From IMG/VR virus record IMGVR_UViG_3300021964_000204, positions 1 to 36,740 of that record: 36,740 bases of DNA. One strand, written 5' to 3'. Positions 1-9,529 of the stretch are shown here, piece after piece; the stretch's first letter is position 1; each line of letters begins with the position of its first letter. The stretch is from a virus. Position numbers and translations under genes: made by a program. The notes under the pieces were generated by a model. It saw nothing but the letters and a program-made list of their open reading frames with translations. It did not search any database and was not told the origin of the DNA.

Positions 1-2384
1 GGGTAGACGTAACTTGCAGTAACCCTAAAACCAAGTGCGCCACCAACAGAAAAACCAATGTCATTGGAAGCGACCCGATACATCCCCGTGTTGTCATCGT
101 CCAGAAAGGAGTAAGCGGGGTCAGCTTGCGTTCCGTCGCCAAACAGCATTTGAGCACTAGTGATTCTCAGACGTTCAGTAAAGCTCGTGGGTGGGTCGTC
201 AGCGTCCGTCGATGTCGGCACACTGTAAAGCGACACAGACTGACCTGTCTCGCCTCCATTGGCCGCTAGGTGCAGCGCCCAGCCAGCCGTGCTCGAAGCA
301 CCCGCTCCCGAGATGTATCGCCAGTTGACTGCTTGAGTACGATCACCTGAACCGCCGTAGTAAAGGTTGCTTGTGATGTAAGTGTTTGCACTCCATCCCG
401 TATGGCCGAAATGCCCGCTCGTTGTGTTGGTGGCGCGGAACGGTATGTTCCTTGCTTCAATGGCAGTGCTGTTCACATTAAGACGGACAGCCCCTGCGGT
501 AGTGAGGGAGAGAGTTCCTACTGCATCTAAGAACATCCCCGTGTCTGGATCACTGATAAATGCGTACGACGGTGAACCGTTTGCTCCGTCTGCTGTGAGT
601 AGCTGACTATCCGTAGCGTTCCACCGCAAATCGGAAGAATCAACATATAGCGCAGCGTCCCCGCCGGTATCCGGGGTCAACATCGGATAGTAGGTGCCTG
701 TGGTCAGGCTGCTGCCTGCGAGCGTGACGCTATCAGAGGACACACTCGTCAGCCCAGAGCCGTTCCCTTCAAACCGTCCTGTACCAGTGATTGAGATGTC
801 CAACCCCGTACCGGCCAGGTTGAGTCCAGTAGAGGAGTTGTACGTCAGGGCGACCGACCCTTCATATCCGTTACCGGAACCATTGGACACGAGCAATTCG
901 TCGTTTCCAACCTCTGCGGTCAGCCCAGTGCCACCGCGAGTGACTCCAAGCGTCCCGCTTGTTATGTCTGCCGCGCTATGTTCATGGCCTACGTTCGCAA
1001 CCTCGACCCATGTAGGTGCCCCATCTGTTGAGTTGTCGTCACGTTGGCCCAGCCAGAGTGTGTTGCCAAGCTCTAGGTACAGTCCTGCGTAACCGTTGTC
1101 AACGTCCCGTCTTCCCATCGTGAACCAGTAGCCGCGTGTCGCGCCGGAGGGGTTGCCCGTGGAGCTTCCCGCGTTAACAAAAACGTGAGTGCCAACACCT
1201 CTGTCCCAATCCGTCGCAGCTAGGGTGTCATAGCTCTGAGTAGTGACGCCGATGTCAGTTGTGTTAGGGAAAGTCCAGTTGCCAGTGATCGTCTCGTTAA
1301 CGTTCGACTCAACGAAGTTGCCGGTATCAAACAACGACACTGGAATCTGTTCGAACGGAACCGCAAGAGCGTCCCCAGCGTCCCCTACGAGAAGCTCGTC
1401 CGCACCGACTAGTGTCTCGTCCACCCACTGAGGGGCTGCGTTAAAGAGGTTCTCGGCCCCTCCACCAGCGTACATGATTCCGGCGAGAACCGCAGAAGTC
1501 CCGGTGATTGTAAGTCCTGACGCGCTTCCCCCACCCTGTGTGCTCGCCTCGCCAACGGATGTAACGATAGCCGTCAGGTCGTTATTAAACGATGACAAGT
1601 TTACATCGCCGAACAAAATCCTCTTAGTGTCCGACCCGTCGAGGTGGAACGCGAGCGAGTCTGCTGTGGTCGGGCTGGTTGTAGTAGGTGAACCAAGGCT
1701 CACAATGTCGAGGTCGAGGCCATCGTTGTTCTGGAGCCCGCTGTCCGTTGCGAGGGTCAAAGAAACGACCGGCGTGGTTCCTGCTGTTACGTTGATCGGT
1801 GATGTTCCGGTCACACTAGTGACTACGGGATTACCACCTTGAGTTATGGTTCCATTTACTTTTAAATCTTCCCCTTCTATTACTATAGGATTATTTCCAG
1901 TTGCAATAGATCCAGACATGACCAACACATCTACCATTTCTGGGGTCCCGTCTTCATTTTCTACAGAAAATATTAATGCCGGAACATCTGTAGATAATTT
2001 TGCACCACGCATTCCAGCCTTTTTGCCAGACGACAGATCAATCGCGAAATGTGGGTCGTCGGCCGCTGTATTAGATTTAGTAGCAATATATTGCTCGACC
2101 GATGATGGATTTCCTAAAGTTAAATTATCAACATATAACGTTCCACCACTTTCATTAGTTAGTCTCATAGCGGTAGTAGCATTATCATCTGGATCACTAG
2201 ATAGTAACCATTTATATTGATTTGTTCCACTGTTAGCTTCCCAAGCATATGCGGTAACGGTATTTTCGTTTACGTCATGATAATCATTTATATTGTCCAA
2301 TGACCATATCTGTCTTTTTTCCAATGCATTGACAGATACAGCAACATCGCTAGCATAAGATCCACTTGGTGAATATAACGCCAT
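1..2384 (-). CDS. Tail fibre-like protein, C-terminus off the window edge (mosaic)
   Basis: The reading frame starts at ATG 2384-2382 (MALYSPSGSYASDVAVSVNA), overlapping the TAA of the upstream giant fibre gene as TAATG. It stays open for 794 codons to the window edge, so the 3' end is missing. The first ~180 residues are AT-rich in DNA and end in a Gly/Ser/Thr-rich stretch (GTITQGGNPVV). The distal part is GC-rich and carries phage fibre signatures: GTLGVTRGGTG near residue 478, and two copies of a DPDTGMF / DDNTGMY motif (near 533-552 and 81-103 on the plus strand), each followed by a TLSLTTAGAVRL / DIGFSVGGALGF strand pair. Such NTGxY...G repeats are common in phage fibre and receptor-binding proteins. 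The role is inferred as host-contacting fibre. No chaperone or endosialidase domain is visible because the end is absent. Co-translation with the giant fibre is likely. Confidence 0.82.
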   Translation of the reverse strand, partial: MALYSPSGSYASDVAVSVNALEKRQIWSLDNINDYHDVNENTVTAYAWEANSGTNQYKWLLSSDPDDNATTAMRLTNESGGTLYVDNLTLGNPSSVEQYIATKSNTAADDPHFAIDLSSGKKAGMRGAKLSTDVPALIFSVENEDGTPEMVDVLVMSGSIATGNNPIVIEGEDLKVNGTITQGGNPVVTSVTGTSPINVTAGTTPVVSLTLATDSGLQNNDGLDLDIVSLGSPTTTSPTTADSLAFHLDGSDTKRILFGDVNLSSFNNDLTAIVTSVGEASTQGGGSASGLTITGTSAVLAGIMYAGGGAENLFNAAPQWVDETLVGADELLVGDAGDALAVPFEQIPVSLFDTGNFVESNVNETITGNWTFPNTTDIGVTTQSYDTLAATDWDRGVGTHVFVNAGSSTGNPSGATRGYWFTMGRRDVDNGYAGLYLELGNTLWLGQRDDNSTDGAPTWVEVANVGHEHSAADITSGTLGVTRGGTGLTAEVGNDELLVSNGSGNGYEGSVALTYNSSTGLNLAGTGLDISITGTGRFEGNGSGLTSVSSDSVTLAGSSLTTGTYYPMLTPDTGGDAALYVDSSDLRWNATDSQLLTADGANGSPSYAFISDPDTGMFLDAVGTLSLTTAGAVRLNVNSTAIEARNIPFRATNTTSGHFGHTGWSANTYITSNLYYGGSGDRTQAVNWRYISGAGASSTAGWALHLAANGGETGQSVSLYSVPTSTDADDPPTSFTERLRITSAQMLFGDGTQADPAYSFLDDDNTGMYRVASNDIGFSVGGALGFRVTASYVY
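1790..1870 (-). other. Composition break inside the fibre gene (mosaic junction)
   Basis: Hand counts of 60-base lines give 62% GC (from 1141), 57% (from 1741), 45% (from 1801), 33% (from 1861) and 35% (from 2161). The change falls at roughly codon 175-195 of the fibre gene, in the segment coding for the GTITQGGNPVVTSVTG stretch, and the reading frame passes through it intact. Rightward of the break the base composition matches the rest of the window. Leftward it does not. This is best explained as recombinational replacement of the distal fibre module. An assembly chimera is the alternative, and the intact frame argues against it. Confidence 0.7.
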
Positions 2385-5300
2385 TATTCAATCTCCTCTA
2401 ACATAAATCTATATTTTTTACCAGATTTGTTGTTTATAATATATAAATATTCTTCGCCCTCTTGAATAGTCCAGTTACCGTGAGTTCCATCAACACTATT
2501 TGGGCTACTACTCTCATTTGATAAGTGAAAATCGGCGGTGTATATGTTGGCCCAACGAAGGGATGCTGACCCGAGGTCATGTGCCGCGTCAGTATTTGGA
2601 CCAACATCACCCGAAACTTGTAATTTAAAGGAAGACGGGTCCGTAGTACCGATACCGACGTTGCCGGAACCACTTATTGACATTTTATTTGTTAAAGAAC
2701 CATCGTTTGTTTGAAAATTTATACTATTAACATCACTTTTAAAAACAATTCTAGAACTTAAACTACTAACTGATTCAGCAAAAGCAATTGCACCATCAGC
2801 GGTACCGTCTGTAGCAAATATTATTCCTCTACCAGTACTACTATAATCACCTATTTGTACCGTGTCTAATGCCGTACCAGAATTATTTTGCCATTGACCA
2901 GCTAGTCCTATATTATTTCCTTCAACATTTAAATTACCACTAGCACTAACATACCCATCGACTAACAAGAATGTTGACCCGGCAGTATCCAATACGATAG
3001 AAGCGGCGGAGCTGGTTACGTGTAATGCGGGAGTTGTTCCCTTAACTTTTAATGTGGTTCCGTCATACGTTAGATTGGTTTCTGCATCTACCGCATCACT
3101 AGCACCCGTAGCGGTTATGACCCTATCATTGGAATTATTATTGATTGTTAATGAAGTTCCACCACCACCAGAACCACCAACAATACTAGTTTCACCTAGA
3201 TTGAATATACTTTCTATTCCTTGTCCACGATCAAAATAAATACCATCATTTGATATTGCAATTGTTGGTAGAATGATTGAAGCACTTAAACTAGAAGTAT
3301 ATAGTTGTATATTTTCTGGCCACGAATCGCTCGGTGGCAGATCAGCATCTAGTAAACTAAACGCACCAACAAAATTAGTATTAATTATGGTATCGTCTAA
3401 TGGACTAAAACTTGCAGTAAAATGTATAAAATTATCCACATTATCAGAATAATCTGGAATTTGATATTCAAATGTATAACCACTCTGGGTAACCCCGAAG
3501 ATCATAGTATTAATTCCCTCTATCCACGGGTCATTCATATCGGCGGCCGATGGTAAATCATATAAAGAAAGATGAAATTCTACCACTTCACCAACGTTTG
3601 TTGTCCCGGCAGAAATACTTCCCATACTATGACCTTTAGTAAATTCGTTGGGTGTGGTGGTATTACCATACTCTATTACGGTAGCGAGGCCGGGGTTACT
3701 AGTAGATAATTGAGCGTCCTCTGGGTCTTCTCCCGGTCCAATCTTAATGCGGTTATCCGAACCAACAGTAACCAAACCAGCAAATTCCCCATCTAACGCA
3801 TATAAACTACCACTAAAGTATCCAGATGAAGCGGAAATGTCTCCCAAAACATTTAATGTAGATCCGTCCCATAACAGATGGCCAGTGGAACCACTGAGCG
3901 ATAACTTTGGTGCCGAGGCAGAACCAGATCCTATGAATATTCCTTTTTCTGCGTAGTCTTTAATTGGTTGTCCAATGGAAATGTATGGATTTTTACCCAA
4001 TGGCCAATCTGAAGCTAGTGTTATTTGTGCATATTTGGTTGCATATTCGCCATCACCACCCAATGACTCAGTAACGCCGACATTTATAGTTCTATGAGTA
4101 TAAATGTCCTGTGCAAGTAACATATCCGTTGCAACGGCTTTGAAAAATTCAAATTCTCTCCAATAACTACCCGAGTTAGACGAGGTTGGTGATGCCGAAG
4201 AAGCAGTTATGTTGCCTAATGATTCAGATTGTGGTGGATCTAAGATAAGATCGGGGTCTGTATTCGACCCAGACAAGAAATAATAATAAACACCATCAAC
4301 AGAAACTACATCTCTACTAATTTCTGTATGTTTGAATACAAAATTTGGTCCAAGGGCGTCAAATTCACCAACATATAATATGCCGGGACCAGTTGAACCA
4401 GTTTGGCCCGGAGTTCCGGGAGCACCGTCTTGTCCATCAGAACCAAACTTTCCAATAGTATATGATTGAACCTTTACTTGAGTATAATCTCCTGTAGATC
4501 CACTAAAAAATCTGAATTCATAAGCAGTATTATCGAAACCTACGTCATTCCATGATGCAGAAATAACCGAAGAACCAGAACCGATTGTAAATGTTTGGAA
4601 TCCGTTTTCAACAGAAGCAGATATACTACCACTGGCTAAATAGGTTGTCCCGCCTTGAGTTAATGAACCTGTAATAGTTGACGTTGTACCCACGGGGGCG
4701 ATTCCAGCAGAATTCGATACATATGTTACTGGACCATCTAAAATAAGGTTTATGATTGGAGCATCTTGACCGGGCGAGCCGTCAATATTAATATTAAATG
4801 GTTGTGCACCGACTTGTGTATAATTTCCGACAGAACCACTAAAGAATTTAAAATTATATCCGATAGGTGTTCCATCTTTATCAGCAGTCAATTGCCAAGA
4901 TGAAGACACACTTAACGATGAAGAACCAACAGCATTTACAGTAAGACCAGTTGTATCACTTGGGGTTATACTAGAACTAATTGTCGATAAAGTTGTTGCT
5001 GCCCTAATCAATGATCCTGTTATAGAGCTAGTTCCGGTGGGTAATATTCCAGCAGAACTAGAATTGAATGTGATTGCTCCACTAACTTCTAATATTGGTG
5101 TTATTCCGTCTTGACCATCGGTCAAATCTTCAACAGATACACTATCTGCAATATATCTACTACCAATAGCACCCGAACCAGTTAAATATCTAATTACAGC
5201 ACGTTCAAATATATCATCAGCACTAGCGGTGTAATATGAAGATGCGCCGCCTGGGTCATCTGGTCCACTACCAGACAGTGGTAAATTTGAACCACTAAAA

Positions 5301-8300
5301 AACAATCCAAATTGTTCACCATCAAACGAACCAGAGGGTACATTTTCAATAATACTACCACTTGAACGTTGAGTTTGGAAAATTAATCTTTCTGGAGTAG
5401 TGGTTCCTTGTGCATTTGTTTTAAACTGTAAACCATCAAGAGGTGTTATGTAATAAACAAAAGAACTTTCGCCGTCGATGCCGTCGGTCAAATCTGTAAC
5501 TGAAACGGTATCGACCAATACCGAAGCAGAATAAAATTGTAATTCTGCTCTATTTAGTATATCATCAGCACTAGCGGTATAAAATGCACTCGCGGGGCCG
5601 GGAGTGGGTCCACTACCAGAAACAGCTAATCCAGAACCACTATAAAATAGTCCGTACTCAGAACCGGAAGGTAAATCTTGAATCGCACTGCCAGTTGATC
5701 TTCTTGTAGCAAAATACAAGGCATCGGGCACCGTTAATCCATCTTTGTCGGTTTTAAATTCTGTACCATTTAACGTATCAATGTAGTAAATAACACCATC
5801 TTCACCAGCATTAGATTTAGTAAATGATTGTTTCTTTGAAAATTCTCTGGTTTCTGACCCACTAACAGCAGTGATCTTATATGTAATAGAAGCATTATTT
5901 TCTGCTGCTGGCATATTGTTTGGTGGGTTATCACCATATCTCAAATAAACACCAGTTGGAGTAGGAATTAAATCAGCATCAATATTATTTGTCGAAGTGA
6001 CAGAAGCAGAAAATTCTCCCGTGGTCGGTGTAGTGGTTACTGGAGTGAAGTTGGTTGCTCCATATAATACTTCGATGTCAGTTCCGCCACCAACATAACC
6101 ATCATTTACATTACCGTCATAGTCCGCAGAAAATGTGTGACTTTCATTTGATAATATAATCGTCCAGCCGTCAGTACCCGGCGTTATTCCAAAAAATTCA
6201 TTGTTATCAAAAGCAACACCATTAGGACTTGTGGTAGCGGATTCAGTTACGTGAACTTCTATTATCTGCGCAGTATAATTGTCTAGTGGTGGTGTTATAA
6301 ATGACGCAGTAACAAATTCATCAGAAGTTTGTGTCTTTTGTAATAGTGATCCGGTCCTATAAAAATTAAATTCGTAATCACCACCTTCTAAATTTTGTGT
6401 TTGTGCAGAAGCAGTTATAGATACTGGGGAAGGATCAACTCCAAATTCATCATAAACGATAGAATAATCACTTAATGTTAATTGAACCGTTCTAGAACCA
6501 GAACCATCACTGCCCGGAGCACCCTGTGTTGATTTAGAAAAAGATTGTACCTTAGTAAATAATGTAGTTACTGATCCAGTTACAGCAGCTATTCTAAATG
6601 TTACCGATCCCAAATCGGATGCAACTTCCATACCTTCTAGATCTGCAAATTCAACATAAGTTGGCTCACTGTCCGGTCCAAGTACCACAGAACCAGTTTT
6701 GTCTGGCTGATCTACACTACTAGATTGAAGTACGGATGCTGAAAAGTATCCGTTGGGCGGAGCCGATCCTGTCCACGGCAACAGATTATTTGCTCCATTT
6801 AATACTTCTATTTTCGTACCACTGCCGAGGAAACCGGCCGGGAATGGTACATTTCCGTCGTTATCTGCTGGTAATGTATGTGCGGTATTTGTTAATATGA
6901 TTGACCAACCATCTTTACCGGGAGTCACCCCAACAAAATCTTCCACATCTCTAGCCACACCACCAGCAACAGATTCACTAACTTGAACTTCTACATTTTG
7001 CTGTTTGTAATCATCTAAATCTGGAGTTTCGAAAGAAGCAGTAACGAACAGTGATCCTGTCGTTATGGTAGATAAAAATGATCCAGTTCTATAAAAATTA
7101 TATTCGTATGTACCACCCTCAAGATTTTGTGCTTGTGCGGAAGCAGTTATAGATGTTGGTGATGGAGTATTACCATATTGGTCATATACAACAGAATAAT
7201 CAGAAAGGGTTATTTTTATTGCTCTAGCACCAACTCCATCTGAACCGGGAGCACCGGGCGTACCGTCTGTCGCGTCTTTAACTCTATTGAATCTATAAAC
7301 GTCCGTTACATCACTAGCACTGACCGCTAATAATATTGAACTTGTTGGATCTGGGTTTAATGAAGCCGTTTGTTCACCGAATGCTGTGTGATATAATTCT
7401 ATATTAAGATTGCCGTTACTTGCGGTATAGAATTGTGACGGTACTAGAACATTATCGTCATCACGAAACTCAAATGTTGGGGTATCAGTAATATTAGTTA
7501 ATAGAACATCTATTGATGCGGTTTGTTCGGCTGGGATTGGGGTTCCATCGGAACCAAAAGAAAATAGTTGTCGATTTGATATAATTCTAATGGATTCACC
7601 ACCACCTTTTGGTGGAATGACAATTAAATCACTTATAAATTCATCGGAGATATCACCAGCCCATCCAATAAATTCTATTTTGAATATGTAAGTGGTTCCT
7701 TTTAGGATAGTATCTTCTGCATAAACAACAATTTCGTCAGGATTGAATCCATATTCAACTGCTGGTGTAATTACAAAGTTACTAAAGTTCCAAAATCCAC
7801 TTTCAACAATGAATCGTGGATAAACTACTCCATCTCTTGGTACGGTGAAATTGATTTGTCGTTCATATAATGATTTGTCATTGTCTCTGGTATTTATTTC
7901 GTCAACTAACAGGCCATATGTATTTTTTACACCATTTTGCGTAGCGATAATTACAGATGAACTATTTTTAGATTCAGCATCACTACCAATTCTGGTCATA
8001 TATGCTTTTACTGACCCAGTATCCGCTGTTGAATACGTGGTAGAACTTGAAATGTAACTTGGATTGTATACAGCGTCATATTTTAATGTGTATTGAACAT
8101 CTTGAAATAGTTGGAAAGACTCTTGTGTTCCAAAAAAGTAAGGAACAGCACTCTCTGTGTGGTCAGCATAGAATCCTTCTAATATTTCTTCAGAAGATGT
8201 GACCAATGTTCTGGGGGATGACAGCGATTCGCTATTTTCATAATCAGTAATGTCTAGTAAACCACCTTGCCAATTATTTTGTAATGTAGAATCTTCTAAA

Positions 8301-9484
8301 AATCTACCAATTGTTTGATTGCCTGTACTAGACCCAGTAATAAGAATATTTCTTTCGGTGGGTGCGAATTCGGTTAGTAGTTGCCACGCAGTAATTTCTG
8401 GGTTTGGTTCCTTAGCACTAATTCTAACCTTAGCAATTTCACCAGTTTGGGTAGTTGTGTAAGGAATTCTAAAGTTTAAAACCGACGAAAGAGCAGAGGT
8501 AACGTCAAATGTCTCTGTCGGATATTCAAAAATTACACTAGAAGTGATTTCTTCTTCAAGTCGCCTTTCTAAATTTCCACCCAAGCTATCTACTGTAACA
8601 TTTCTTATGTACGAACCGGAACGAAGTATTGGATTTAAGAAATCATCACCGTTACTAAATTTAATTGACTTTTCGGTGATTGCTAATGTTTCATTTAGTG
8701 TCTTGAATAATGGTGTGTATACACTAGCGGTCACATAATCTAAAACAATACTTTGTGAATCTGGTACTAGTACATCGTTATCATATAAATTACTAACTTC
8801 TCTCTTATATAATGATCCGGTAAAATAACCATCTACATTAACATCATCAAAGAATGGTGTTGGTGACCCAGCATTATCTATCATCTTAATAGCATAACCA
8901 TCAGATCTATGACCTTCAAAGTCATATTCCAATGATGCAGTATATATACTACTTGTTACGACCGTATCGGTTCTAGAAACAGTATTAAAATCTAGTCGTT
9001 CTACAGATAACCCATCTAAAATTCTAGCTGGAGAATTTGCTAGGATTAATTTGCTGGTATTTCTTCTAGTCGGATCAATGTCGATGGGAAACACCCAACG
9101 AATGTTAGGAGCTTGTTGTTGGTTGGCTGGAATCGGGCGCCCGTCTTCATAATTTGTTGCAGTTCCAACCACAACTAATTTTCCGGGCCCCTTTCTTGTT
9201 TTTTGGGTTATTTCAATAGAAGCTAATCTAGCGTTTCCTTCAGAATACCCTCCAACAATATTAGAAAATACAGATCTTCCGTTTCTATCAAGTACTTCGA
9301 TAAAAATTTCACTGTTTTGTTTTAATAATTGAGTTCCACGAATTAAAAATCCATTCTTACCCGCATGAAAATTTGAATCTAGTCGGGATACTTCAAAATA
9401 TTTTGAATATGAAACTGTATCTTCTATAAGAACAGGAACTTTTAATAAATTACGTTTAGTAATTCGTTTGGGAGTCCTAGCCAT
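2384..9484 (-). CDS. Giant modular tail fibre / virion structural protein (2366 aa)
   Basis: A very long protein beginning MARTPKRITKRNLLKVPV, with a basic N-terminus, an N-terminal region of about 735 residues, then six modules arranged A-A-B-B-C-C. Short collagen-like hinges such as TPGAPGSDG (near residue 740), QGAPGSDG (near 990), DGSPGQDAP (near 1570) and DGAPGTPGQTG (near 1685) separate most modules. After the last hinge comes a segment with HLLWDGSTLNVLGDISASSG, typical of fibre and tail-tip proteins. The C-terminal ~350 residues contain a GGSGGGG linker, the NVGIGTTDP motif frequent near fibre tips, a DLGSASLRWANIY segment, and an ending (NWTIQEGEEYLYIINNKSG) seen in T4-like phage fibres. 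The start has AGGG five bases upstream. A TATAAATA late-promoter match lies 57-64 bases upstream. It is probably a trimeric fibre attached to the baseplate. Which end binds the host is not shown by the sequence. Confidence 0.85.
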   Translation of the reverse strand: MARTPKRITKRNLLKVPVLIEDTVSYSKYFEVSRLDSNFHAGKNGFLIRGTQLLKQNSEIFIEVLDRNGRSVFSNIVGGYSEGNARLASIEITQKTRKGPGKLVVVGTATNYEDGRPIPANQQQAPNIRWVFPIDIDPTRRNTSKLILANSPARILDGLSVERLDFNTVSRTDTVVTSSIYTASLEYDFEGHRSDGYAIKMIDNAGSPTPFFDDVNVDGYFTGSLYKREVSNLYDNDVLVPDSQSIVLDYVTASVYTPLFKTLNETLAITEKSIKFSNGDDFLNPILRSGSYIRNVTVDSLGGNLERRLEEEITSSVIFEYPTETFDVTSALSSVLNFRIPYTTTQTGEIAKVRISAKEPNPEITAWQLLTEFAPTERNILITGSSTGNQTIGRFLEDSTLQNNWQGGLLDITDYENSESLSSPRTLVTSSEEILEGFYADHTESAVPYFFGTQESFQLFQDVQYTLKYDAVYNPSYISSSTTYSTADTGSVKAYMTRIGSDAESKNSSSVIIATQNGVKNTYGLLVDEINTRDNDKSLYERQINFTVPRDGVVYPRFIVESGFWNFSNFVITPAVEYGFNPDEIVVYAEDTILKGTTYIFKIEFIGWAGDISDEFISDLIVIPPKGGGESIRIISNRQLFSFGSDGTPIPAEQTASIDVLLTNITDTPTFEFRDDDNVLVPSQFYTASNGNLNIELYHTAFGEQTASLNPDPTSSILLAVSASDVTDVYRFNRVKDATDGTPGAPGSDGVGARAIKITLSDYSVVYDQYGNTPSPTSITASAQAQNLEGGTYEYNFYRTGSFLSTITTGSLFVTASFETPDLDDYKQQNVEVQVSESVAGGVARDVEDFVGVTPGKDGWSIILTNTAHTLPADNDGNVPFPAGFLGSGTKIEVLNGANNLLPWTGSAPPNGYFSASVLQSSSVDQPDKTGSVVLGPDSEPTYVEFADLEGMEVASDLGSVTFRIAAVTGSVTTLFTKVQSFSKSTQGAPGSDGSGSRTVQLTLSDYSIVYDEFGVDPSPVSITASAQTQNLEGGDYEFNFYRTGSLLQKTQTSDEFVTASFITPPLDNYTAQIIEVHVTESATTSPNGVAFDNNEFFGITPGTDGWTIILSNESHTFSADYDGNVNDGYVGGGTDIEVLYGATNFTPVTTTPTTGEFSASVTSTNNIDADLIPTPTGVYLRYGDNPPNNMPAAENNASITYKITAVSGSETREFSKKQSFTKSNAGEDGVIYYIDTLNGTEFKTDKDGLTVPDALYFATRRSTGSAIQDLPSGSEYGLFYSGSGLAVSGSGPTPGPASAFYTASADDILNRAELQFYSASVLVDTVSVTDLTDGIDGESSFVYYITPLDGLQFKTNAQGTTTPERLIFQTQRSSGSIIENVPSGSFDGEQFGLFFSGSNLPLSGSGPDDPGGASSYYTASADDIFERAVIRYLTGSGAIGSRYIADSVSVEDLTDGQDGITPILEVSGAITFNSSSAGILPTGTSSITGSLIRAATTLSTISSSITPSDTTGLTVNAVGSSSLSVSSSWQLTADKDGTPIGYNFKFFSGSVGNYTQVGAQPFNINIDGSPGQDAPIINLILDGPVTYVSNSAGIAPVGTTSTITGSLTQGGTTYLASGSISASVENGFQTFTIGSGSSVISASWNDVGFDNTAYEFRFFSGSTGDYTQVKVQSYTIGKFGSDGQDGAPGTPGQTGSTGPGILYVGEFDALGPNFVFKHTEISRDVVSVDGVYYYFLSGSNTDPDLILDPPQSESLGNITASSASPTSSNSGSYWREFEFFKAVATDMLLAQDIYTHRTINVGVTESLGGDGEYATKYAQITLASDWPLGKNPYISIGQPIKDYAEKGIFIGSGSASAPKLSLSGSTGHLLWDGSTLNVLGDISASSGYFSGSLYALDGEFAGLVTVGSDNRIKIGPGEDPEDAQLSTSNPGLATVIEYGNTTTPNEFTKGHSMGSISAGTTNVGEVVEFHLSLYDLPSAADMNDPWIEGINTMIFGVTQSGYTFEYQIPDYSDNVDNFIHFTASFSPLDDTIINTNFVGAFSLLDADLPPSDSWPENIQLYTSSLSASIILPTIAISNDGIYFDRGQGIESIFNLGETSIVGGSGGGGTSLTINNNSNDRVITATGASDAVDAETNLTYDGTTLKVKGTTPALHVTSSAASIVLDTAGSTFLLVDGYVSASGNLNVEGNNIGLAGQWQNNSGTALDTVQIGDYSSTGRGIIFATDGTADGAIAFAESVSSLSSRIVFKSDVNSINFQTNDGSLTNKMSISGSGNVGIGTTDPSSFKLQVSGDVGPNTDAAHDLGSASLRWANIYTADFHLSNESSSPNSVDGTHGNWTIQEGEEYLYIINNKSGKKYRFMLEEIE
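4440..5105 (-). repeat. Duplicated module C (two copies of ~110 aa) in the giant fibre
   Basis: Copy 1 (about residues 1458-1570) and copy 2 (about 1573-1682) share SSAGILPTGT / NSAGIAPVGT, SITGSL / TITGSL, YNFKFFSGSVGNYTQV / YEFRFFSGSTGDYTQV, followed by a collagen-like hinge. Confidence 0.82.
5115..5800 (-). repeat. Duplicated module B (two copies of ~110-120 aa) in the giant fibre
   Basis: Copy 1 (about residues 1228-1335) and copy 2 (about 1338-1456) share VIYYIDTLNGTEFKT / FVYYITPLDGLQFKT, a GLFYSGS / GLFFSGS strand, FYTASADDILNRA / YYTASADDIFERA, and end VSVTDLTDG / VSVEDLTDG before the next hinge. Confidence 0.85.
5810..7255 (-). repeat. Duplicated module A (two copies of ~240 aa) in the giant fibre
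   Basis: Copy 1 (about residues 745-985) and copy 2 (about 990-1225) share the order LSDYSVVYD / LSDYSIVYD, SITASAQ-QNLEGG, YNFYRTGS / FNFYRTGS, PGKDGWSIIL / PGTDGWTIIL, then an FSASV strand, and they end TKVQSFSKS / KKQSFTKS before a Gly-Asp hinge. The copies are diverged at DNA level, so the duplication is not recent. Confidence 0.85.
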
Positions 9485-9529
9485 AAATACCCTAATTTGT
9501 CTGAATTCAGTATACTATAATAAGTATCC

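Noticed and set aside
1-2384. Several plus-strand open frames of 60-130 codons (e.g. 694-1092, 1474-1842, 1846-2220)
   Set aside because: They lie opposite a continuous minus-strand fibre frame, are Ser/Pro/Val-rich in the way expected of antisense to Gly/Thr/Ser-rich coding DNA, and lack ribosome sites and family motifs.
2442-2449. TATAAATA on the plus strand (also at 28054-28061 and 29726-29733)
   Set aside because: All three point rightward, against the direction of every gene, and are within the number expected by chance in AT-rich DNA.
4390-4445. Collagen-like Gly-x-y tracts as evidence of eukaryotic origin
   Set aside because: Short collagen-like tracts are common trimeric hinges in phage fibres; nothing else points to transfer from a eukaryote.
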